DNA of 12,186 nucleotides from contig DAOVGU010000258.1 in the NCBI GenBank assembly GCA_030672255.1, positions 1 to 12,186 on the forward strand. Reading direction: 5' to 3'. A program made the translations under genes and the position numbers. Below the pieces are notes generated by a model. It worked only from the letters and a program-made list of their open reading frames with translations, made no database searches and was not told where the DNA came from. The stretch is from a bacterium. GTDB taxonomy: Bacteria > Ratteibacteria > UBA8468. Below, in pieces: positions 1 to 5,016 of this stretch. Position 1 is the first letter of the stretch, and each line of letters opens with the position of its first letter.

Positions 1-2
1 AG

Positions 3-131
3 ATAAGAATATCGGAATCAATCAGAGGCGAAAAGGAGGTGGTAGAAAGTTTGAATTTAGCCTATGATTCTGTTAAAATAGAGAATGAAAAAGAAGAGGT
101 TCTGGATACTCAGATTGTAACCACAACTTAA
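3..131 (+). CDS. C-terminal end of an unidentified protein (partial, low confidence)
   Basis: This frame is open from the window edge to a TAA at 129-131 and gives 42 residues, rich in Glu, Lys and Ser and probably helical, ending in DTQIVTTT. I do not recognise it. Its composition is quite unlike the Thr/Asp/Gly-rich beta-helix repeats that start three bases later in another frame, so it may be the tail of a separate upstream gene. It could also be the N-terminal side of the adhesin cut off by a frameshift, or a chance open frame at an assembly junction. With so short a stretch and no start in the window, these cannot be separated. Confidence 0.25.
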   Translation: MRISESIRGEKEVVESLNLAYDSVKIENEKEEVLDTQIVTTT

Positions 132-133
132 AG

Positions 134-2083
134 CCAGGACACATTACTATAACAGCGACACTTGGTTCTGTTAACGAAATTGCAGCTGGGCATGCCGGCG
201 CTGATATCGTTAGTAATGCTGCAGCAAATGGACTTTTGATAATAACTGCCCAGGATGAAATCGGCGGCGTTTACAACCTTGAGACAACGGTTACGAATTT
301 AAATGCTTTATCTACTCATGAAGGAGACATAGTAATCGTTGAAACCGACGCGATTATTTTAGATGACATTGATACAACAAATGGAAGCATCAATATAACC
401 GCTGATGGGCAGATAACCGCAACTAATGTTCAGGCCTCTGGTGTAAATCAGGATGTTACTTTGACCACCACTGCAGGCGGTATGATTCTTACCGGGGTTC
501 TGGCAGATGATGATGTAACCGCTACTGCTGATGTCGGCGATATTGCCATAGATGGAGTGGGAGCTGCGGGAACAGTTACCATCACGGCAACAACCGGCTC
601 AATTAATGAAGTCGCCGCTGGAGATGCCGGAGCTGACATTATGGGTGATGCGGTGGTCTTAACTGCTCAGGATGAGATAGGTGGAGCTGCCGCCTTCGAA
701 ACAGAGGTTACCACTATCTCTGCCGATTCAACCCTTGCTGGTGACATCGTCTTCACCGAACTTGATATTGTGGGAGATGGGATTAACCTGCTTTCACTTG
801 ATACCAATAATGGTAATATCACGGTGGTAACAGAGGGTGGGACAGTTGAGGCAGGAACAACGACCGTTGTTACCGACGTTCGCTCGGATACGGGCGTTGC
901 AGGAGCACACGATATTACAATTACCGCAAATAGCGGAGATATGACCCTTGGTTATTTGCAATCTGATGATGATGTTACATTAGAAGCAACTCTTGGTTCT
1001 ATAACTGAAATCAACACATATGCTGTGCCTGGAGATGCTGCGGTTGACATTGTCGGTGACCTTTTGACCATAACTGCTCAGGATGAAATCGGTAGTTCAA
1101 CAGGAGAATTAGATATTGAGACAACAGTTGCCAATTTGAACGCTTCGTCCACTACGTCTGGGGATATCGTAATTACTGAAACCGATGCGATTAAATTAGA
1201 CGACGTTGATACGGCGAACGGAGCAATTACCATCGTTGCTGGCGGTCAGATTACCGCAACCGCTGTCGATTCTACTACAGACTCCGATGACAACGATATT
1301 TCCCTCACCAGTACAGGTTCAGGAATCCAGGCAATACATATAAATGCCGGCACACTTGGTGATGTTACTCTTGATGCACAGGGTGGAGCAATAACCCAGG
1401 ATGCGGCGGTGGCTGTGGACGTTATCGCTGATGTGTTTACTGCCAGTGCTGCGGGCGGAATAGACCTTGATACAACTGTAAATAGTGTTACTGCTACAGC
1501 AAGTGCTGCAGGTACGATTATTTTAGATGAAACTGATGCAATTACCTTAACCAGTGTGACTACTACAGATGGCTCAATCACTGTAGATTCTGCTGGTGCG
1601 ATGACAGTCACTCTGGTAACTGCAGGAGGAGATACTGGTAGTAACGATGACGTTTTCCTGACAACTACTGTGGGAGACATTATTCAGGGTGGAGATATCA
1701 CTGCTGCCAATGATACAGTTACTTTGACTTCAGCGGGAGATATTACTGATACTACGGATAACAGTAGCGATATATCCGCTGCCGATTTAATCATTAATGC
1801 TCCCGCAGGTAGTGTTGGTGCTTCAGGAACTAATAACCAGTTAGATACAAACGTAGATACGATTACCGCTGCTGTGAAGAGTGACACTTATATCTTAGAG
1901 AAAGATGCAGTTGGATTGACCTCTGTAGTCACAACCGCGGGGTTAGTCGATGTTGAGGCAGGAGGAACCATCACCACGACAACGGTCACTGCTAATGGCG
2001 GTTATGCGGTGAATTTGAATGCTACTGCGGGTGATATTTTAGATACCGCTGGAGGTTTAATTACGGGAACTGCTAAATCATCA
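134..2083 (+). repeat. Tandem beta-helix coding repeats, about five units
   Basis: Divergent coding repeats start at about 134, 572, 971, 1361 and 1712, giving units of about 146, 133, 130, 117 and 124 codons. Each unit begins with a T-I-T-A-T-x-G-S-I-x-E-like strand, then TAQDEIG (units 1-3; lost in 4 and 5), a GDI-x-x-x-ETDAI-like segment, an NGSI segment and a GQITAT-like segment. At DNA level, the CAG of the CAGGATGARAT anchor falls at 251, 668 and 1079, spaced 417 and 411 bases. Similarity decays toward the C-terminus. The first unit lies mostly upstream of the only possible start codon, which is evidence that the gene once extended further 5'. Confidence 0.75.
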
Positions 2084-2530
2084 CTCAGGGCAAGCGGAAT
2101 AGTTGGAACGACAATTAATCCCGTTGATGTTGATATTGATGGAGACCTCTGGGTTTGGGCAGGTTTAGAGCAAAATGGAGTCTCCGTAATACTTGATGGT
2201 ACGGTAAACTCAAGCGCACAAACCGAAAGAGTAGAGATATTCGAACCATCTCCTCCGGGATTGGTGATTCTAAATAACCATCTGATGGGTGGTGGTAACT
2301 ACGGGAGTGGTAGCACTGGGGGAAGTATTTTAAGCCGTGGTTACGGAGAGACAATGGCTGTAAAGGCAGTTCTTCTCTCTTATATTTCTATTATTGACGA
2401 TGAATTCTTAAACGGCCCTGCTGTCATTATTGATGGTTCGCAGGTTGGGATAAACATTATACCTGGTGGATTGTTTATCACTCCAGCCAGATTTCAGCCA
2501 GAAAATTACTACATTATTCGTAGCAGATAA
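236..2530 (+). CDS. Large secreted beta-helix repeat protein, adhesin/haemagglutinin-like (5' end missing)
   Basis: The protein is 764 residues from a TTG at 236 and very rich in Thr, Asp, Ala, Gly and Ile/Val, with almost no Cys. Phrases such as TAQDEIG, GDIVITETDAI and GQITAT recur in tandem, the pattern of right-handed beta-helix filamentous-haemagglutinin-like surface proteins. Residues about 1-616 are repeats. Residues 617-764 form a different C-terminal region with a Gly/Ser-rich patch (GGGNYGSGSTGGS, about 685-697). There is no autotransporter barrel, LPxTG or PEP-CTERM tail. The start is doubtful: TTG 236 is the only start-type codon in this frame from 89 to 481, it has no Shine-Dalgarno, and clear repeat homology begins upstream at about 134. 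The frame is open back to 89, after a TGA at 86-88. The visible gene is therefore probably the 3' part of a much longer one. No signal peptide or secretion domain is visible. Surface adhesion or structure is inferred from fold and composition only. Confidence 0.8.
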   Translation: MIITAQDEIGGVYNLETTVTNLNALSTHEGDIVIVETDAIILDDIDTTNGSINITADGQITATNVQASGVNQDVTLTTTAGGMILTGVLADDDVTATADVGDIAIDGVGAAGTVTITATTGSINEVAAGDAGADIMGDAVVLTAQDEIGGAAAFETEVTTISADSTLAGDIVFTELDIVGDGINLLSLDTNNGNITVVTEGGTVEAGTTTVVTDVRSDTGVAGAHDITITANSGDMTLGYLQSDDDVTLEATLGSITEINTYAVPGDAAVDIVGDLLTITAQDEIGSSTGELDIETTVANLNASSTTSGDIVITETDAIKLDDVDTANGAITIVAGGQITATAVDSTTDSDDNDISLTSTGSGIQAIHINAGTLGDVTLDAQGGAITQDAAVAVDVIADVFTASAAGGIDLDTTVNSVTATASAAGTIILDETDAITLTSVTTTDGSITVDSAGAMTVTLVTAGGDTGSNDDVFLTTTVGDIIQGGDITAANDTVTLTSAGDITDTTDNSSDISAADLIINAPAGSVGASGTNNQLDTNVDTITAAVKSDTYILEKDAVGLTSVVTTAGLVDVEAGGTITTTTVTANGGYAVNLNATAGDILDTAGGLITGTAKSSLRASGIVGTTINPVDVDIDGDLWVWAGLEQNGVSVILDGTVNSSAQTERVEIFEPSPPGLVILNNHLMGGGNYGSGSTGGSILSRGYGETMAVKAVLLSYISIIDDEFLNGPAVIIDGSQVGINIIPGGLFITPARFQPENYYIIRSR

Positions 2531-2545
2531 GAAGAGTATGTAGTG

Positions 2546-2561
2546 GTCGAGTTTACTCGAC
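2546..2561. repeat. Short perfect hairpin between the adhesin and the D-x-D-G protein
   Basis: GTCGAG-TTTA-CTCGAC is a perfect 6-bp stem with a 4-base loop, 15 bases after the adhesin stop. It is followed by ATTGCAAAAAAA rather than a T-run, so it is a poor intrinsic terminator on the plus strand. It could be a small dispersed palindromic repeat or an mRNA 3'-end stabiliser. Its role is unknown. Confidence 0.4.
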
Positions 2562-2586
2562 ATTGCAAAAAAAGGAGATTAGAGAA

Positions 2587-3006
2587 ATGGTGAAGAGATT
2601 AGTGGTTTTGTGTTTAGGAATAGTAGTATTGGTTTTTGTCAGTATCAATTCAGCATCAGCGCAGAAACAGGAAAAAGATTTCCCGGTCCGACAATTGAAA
2701 GCTAAAGAAATAAAGATAGACAGAAACTATGATGGTGTTGTTGACCGGGTGGAAGTCTATAATAAAAAAGGAGTTATAATCCGAGTTGAGGCCGACACCA
2801 ATGGCGATGGAAAAATGGACGAGTGGGTTTTTTACAAGGACGGCAAGGCAACTAAGGGTGAAAAAGATGCCAACAGAGATGGTAAGCCAGACACCTTCCT
2901 AACTTACGACACAAAAGGGGCAATTGTCAAATTAGAAGTAGATAGCGATGGCGATGGCAAGATAGATGTATTGGTTTCTTACAAAAACGGTAAACCGATT
3001 GAATGA
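2587..3006 (+). CDS. Small secreted protein with tandem D-x-N/D-x-D-G-x-x-D calcium-loop-like motifs
   Basis: The protein has 139 residues from ATG 2587. This start is preferred over the upstream in-frame TTG at 2563 because AGGAG at 2573-2577 sits 9 bases before it. Residues 1-26 form a signal peptide: MVKR, a hydrophobic core, then a SASA cleavage region. The mature part carries DRNYDGVVD (45-53), DTNGDGKMD (70-78), DANRDGKPD (94-102) and DSDGDGKID (119-127). The spacing is 25, 24, 25. Each motif is followed by a short beta-like phrase such as VFYKDGK or LTYDTKG. The acidic loops match the calcium-binding loop of EF-hand or dockerin-type repeats without the flanking helices, so Ca2+ binding outside the inner membrane is plausible but unproven. 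The reading stops at TGA 3004-3006, although a fifth motif follows in the same frame. It may be co-transcribed with the adhesin, with only 56 bases between them. Confidence 0.75.
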   Translation: MVKRLVVLCLGIVVLVFVSINSASAQKQEKDFPVRQLKAKEIKIDRNYDGVVDRVEVYNKKGVIIRVEADTNGDGKMDEWVFYKDGKATKGEKDANRDGKPDTFLTYDTKGAIVKLEVDSDGDGKIDVLVSYKNGKPIE

Positions 3007-3057
3007 AAGAAAGATACGAACAAAGACGGCAAACCCGATACCTGGATAACTTATTAA
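3007..3057 (+). pseudogene. In-frame fifth repeat beyond a TGA (cut-off C-terminus of the preceding gene)
   Basis: After TGA 3004-3006 the same frame continues for 16 codons, KKDTNKDGKPDTWITY, to TAA 3055-3057. This aligns without gaps to the third repeat (EKDANRDGKPDTFLTY). Its first Asp is 24 codons after the fourth motif, continuing the 25/24 alternation. The TGA lies where the third repeat has Gly, so a GGA-to-TGA change is the simplest explanation. Readthrough is a less likely alternative. Confidence 0.7.
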
Positions 3058-3138
3058 TCTGGATCGTTTATAGCTCTGCAATTGTCGTAATTCGGTTCAT
3101 CCGATTATCAGGTGGTTAATAAAATAAATTGGGAGATT

Positions 3139-3168
3139 TTGACTTTTTATTTTTTTAGATGTTATAGT
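3139..3168 (+). promoter_or_regulatory. Sigma70-type promoter for the acyl-CoA synthetase cluster
   Basis: TTGACT (3139-3144) and TATAGT (3163-3168) are separated by 18 bases, each one mismatch from consensus, in AT-rich DNA. Transcription would begin near 3175, leaving a leader of roughly 98 bases before the ATG at 3273. That leader contains the hairpin at 3220-3237. This is the best plus-strand promoter visible upstream of the synthetase-RND-LolA-OMP cluster. It was recognised by pattern only. Confidence 0.5.
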
Positions 3169-3219
3169 AAAATTTAAATAATAAAATTTTGCTATGTAGT
3201 TGCACAGTCCCTGCGGTGA

Positions 3220-3237
3220 TTCCTGCTTTCGCAGGAA
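3220..3237. repeat. Palindromic repeat remnant in the synthetase leader
   Basis: TTCCTGC-TTTC-GCAGGAA is a perfect 7-bp stem with a 4-base loop. The motif is typical of dispersed elements that begin GTCATTCCTGC and end GCAGGAATGAC, but here the outer GTCA/TGAC arms have decayed, so it is a core only. A related, more complete copy lies at 8407-8522. In the mRNA the hairpin ends 23 bases before the AGGAG ribosome-binding site and should not block it. Confidence 0.6.
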
Positions 3238-3272
3238 GGGATTGCTCTGCTGAACTCTAAAGGAGACAAAAA

Positions 3273-4763
3273 ATGAATGTGGGAAAGGTGTTGAAGGAAA
3301 CGGTAGAGAAGTTTGGTGATAAGCCATTTATCTTTTTTAAGGATGAGGCGATAACTTTTGCAGAAATGGAAAAAAGGGTAAATAAATTTACCAATGCTCT
3401 TTTACGTCTGGGAGTGCAAAAAGGAGACCACATCGGGGTAGTTCTGCCAAATTGCCCGGAATATGCGGTCGCTTATTTAGCCATCTACAAGATTGGGTTA
3501 ACGATTGTTCCGGTTGATGCGTGGTTGAAGGAGGAAGAACTATTAGGGGTGCTATCCCATGCCGAAATAAAATTTCTGATTATTGAGACTTTAACCGAGT
3601 CCTTATTAGAAAAGCTTAAAGAAAAGGTCCCTTCTTTAGAAAAAGTTATTTGCCGGCAGGAAACTCCCAATACTCTTTCCTGGAAAGAGGTGGCGGAAAA
3701 GGAGAGTGATAGATTGGCCCCTGGAGAGATCAAGGAGGAGGATATTTCTACTATTTTCTATAGTTCTGGTACCACCGGTGTACCGAAGGGCATTGTCTGG
3801 AATTATCGGCATCTGGATGCAGGTTCAAGAGCCATGAAGCATTTCTGTGATATGAGCGAGAGGGATGTTGATATCTGTCCGATGCCACTTTCCCATGCTG
3901 GTGGCACCGTTCCTCTTTTTGTCCATCTTGTATACGGAGGCTCGATGGTGTTGATGGAGAAATTTCAACCTTTGGAATTTTTGAAAAATGTGCAAAAGTA
4001 TAAAGTTACCTGGAGCAATATTGTCCCCTCAATGTTTGCGGCGATTGTCCAGTTAAAGGATTTTGAAAAGTACGACCTTTCCAGTATCAGATTTTTTGCC
4101 AGTTTTGGCGCCCCGGGGTCGCCAGAACTTTTAGAAAGATTTCACCGCCAATGCCCTCAAGGAGAAGTTTGGAGTGGCTATGGGCTGATGGAGACCGCCC
4201 CTCCCAATACAGTTCCTCCAATAGGAAAGGCTAAGAGGGGAAGTGTTGGTATGGCTGCCCCTTGGATTGAACTGAAAATTTTTGATGAGAATGAGCAGGA
4301 GGTTAAAACCGGGGAGGTTGGAGAAGTGGTAATAAAGGGCTGGGTGGTAATGAATGGTTATTATAAGAACCCAAAACTAACGGCTGAGGTAATTAAGGAT
4401 GGATGGTTTCATACCGGAGATTTAGGAAAACTGGATGAGGAGGGCTATCTCTACATTGTCGGTCGCAAGAAAGAGGTAATTATTGTTGGCGGCCTGAATG
4501 TTTATGCGGTGGAGGTGGAAGATATTATTAGTCAGCATCCCAAAGTTTCGGAGGTTGCGGTTATCGGTATCCCGGATAGAATGCATGGTGAGGTAGTTAA
4601 GGCATTTATCATTCCGAAACCTGGAGAAAAATTGTCAATCCAGGAGATTCTCGACTTTTGTCGGCCCCATTTGTCCCGCTTTAAAGTTCCCAGAACAGTA
4701 GAATTCCGCGATAGTTTCCCTCGAACCCCGGTTGGCAAGATTAAAAAAAGCGCTTTAAAATGA
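3273..4763 (+). CDS. AMP-forming acyl-CoA synthetase / ligase (ANL superfamily)
   Basis: This 496-residue protein has the full set of adenylate-forming motifs. P-loop YSSGTTGVPKG lies at 163-173, YGLMETAP at 303-310 (the usual YGxTE region), and TGDLG at 381-385. GRKKEVIIVGGLNVYAVEVE (397-416) covers the hinge and A8 region. PRTPVGKIKK (483-492) holds the likely catalytic Lys489. Such enzymes activate a carboxylic acid with ATP to an acyl-adenylate and then form the CoA thioester in the cytosol. The acid is unknown: length and motifs fit class I fatty or aryl acyl-CoA synthetases and do not discriminate among substrates. There is no signal peptide or carrier-protein domain. The ATG has AGGAG at 3261-3265, 7 bases upstream. 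It is the first gene after a good promoter and is followed, across a repeat element, by the RND exporter, suggesting it prepares or recycles the exported lipid or a precursor of it. Confidence 0.93.
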   Translation: MNVGKVLKETVEKFGDKPFIFFKDEAITFAEMEKRVNKFTNALLRLGVQKGDHIGVVLPNCPEYAVAYLAIYKIGLTIVPVDAWLKEEELLGVLSHAEIKFLIIETLTESLLEKLKEKVPSLEKVICRQETPNTLSWKEVAEKESDRLAPGEIKEEDISTIFYSSGTTGVPKGIVWNYRHLDAGSRAMKHFCDMSERDVDICPMPLSHAGGTVPLFVHLVYGGSMVLMEKFQPLEFLKNVQKYKVTWSNIVPSMFAAIVQLKDFEKYDLSSIRFFASFGAPGSPELLERFHRQCPQGEVWSGYGLMETAPPNTVPPIGKAKRGSVGMAAPWIELKIFDENEQEVKTGEVGEVVIKGWVVMNGYYKNPKLTAEVIKDGWFHTGDLGKLDEEGYLYIVGRKKEVIIVGGLNVYAVEVEDIISQHPKVSEVAVIGIPDRMHGEVVKAFIIPKPGEKLSIQEILDFCRPHLSRFKVPRTVEFRDSFPRTPVGKIKKSALK

Positions 4764-4812
4764 TTGAATACTGCAGAAATTTCTTTTTTCTGGACACAGA
4801 TAACAGTATATC

Positions 4813-5004
4813 TGTCATTGCGAGCCGAAGGCGAAGCAATCCGACGAAGTCGTTGCGAAGCCGAAGGCTGTGGCAATCTCTCACTTCATTGAAGAGAGAG
4901 AGATTCCTCCCCCGTATTAAATACGGGGTCGGAATGACACTTCGTGTCGGATTGCCACCCCTGCTTCCGCAGGGGCAGGCTTGCTATCGCTCCTCGCAAT
5001 GACA
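4813..5004. repeat. 192-bp palindromic interspersed element with 12-bp terminal inverted repeats
   Basis: The element begins TGTCATTGCGAG (4813-4824) and ends with its exact reverse complement CTCGCAATGACA (4993-5004). Inside are a direct repeat of GCCGAAGGC (4825 and 4859 regions) and the hairpins CCCCGTAT/ATACGGGG (4910-4928), GACAC/GTGTC (4936-4948) and CCCCTGC/GCAGGGG (4958-4975). It has no coding capacity of its own; the open frame crossing it reads the well-known artefactual S-V-I-A-S-R-R-R peptide. The segment 4903-4939 (ATTCC ... GGAATGACA) looks like a copy of the second palindromic family nested inside. It fills most of the gap between the synthetase and the RND gene. It is MITE-like or REP-like, but no target-site duplication is evident. 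Confidence 0.8.
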
Positions 5005-5016
5005 TTTCATAATTTT

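Noticed and set aside
448..1887. Long minus-strand open frames across the adhesin
   Set aside because: They are antisense shadows of the Thr/Asp/Ala-rich repeats, giving low-complexity Val/Ser/Ala products and no ribosome-binding sites.
2546..2572. Intrinsic terminator after the adhesin
   Set aside because: The stem is followed by a run of A, not T, on the plus strand. It would need to act on the minus strand, where there is no gene.
3004..3006. Genome-wide recoding of TGA (genetic code 4 or 25)
   Set aside because: Four clear genes end in TGA with conserved C-termini, and two of these stops form ATGA overlaps with the next gene, so TGA is a working stop here.
3004..3006. Selenocysteine at the TGA
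   Set aside because: The aligned residue in the sister repeat is Gly, not Cys, and no selenoprotein-like redox motif surrounds it.
3084..3110. Hairpin TAAT-T-CGG ... CCG-ATTA as a terminator of the D-x-D-G gene
   Set aside because: The stem is short and bulged and no T-run follows.
3097..3327. A 76-codon minus-strand open frame over the synthetase leader and start
   Set aside because: It reads the complement of the repeat hairpin (N-P-F-L-R-K-Q-E-S-P) and runs over the promoter and the synthetase's first codons, so it is a shadow.
4760..5002. An 80-codon open frame after the synthetase, starting in an ATGA overlap with its stop
   Set aside because: It is almost entirely translated palindromic repeat (S-V-I-A-S-R-R-R-S-N-P type peptide), a known artefact of such elements, with no ribosome-binding site.
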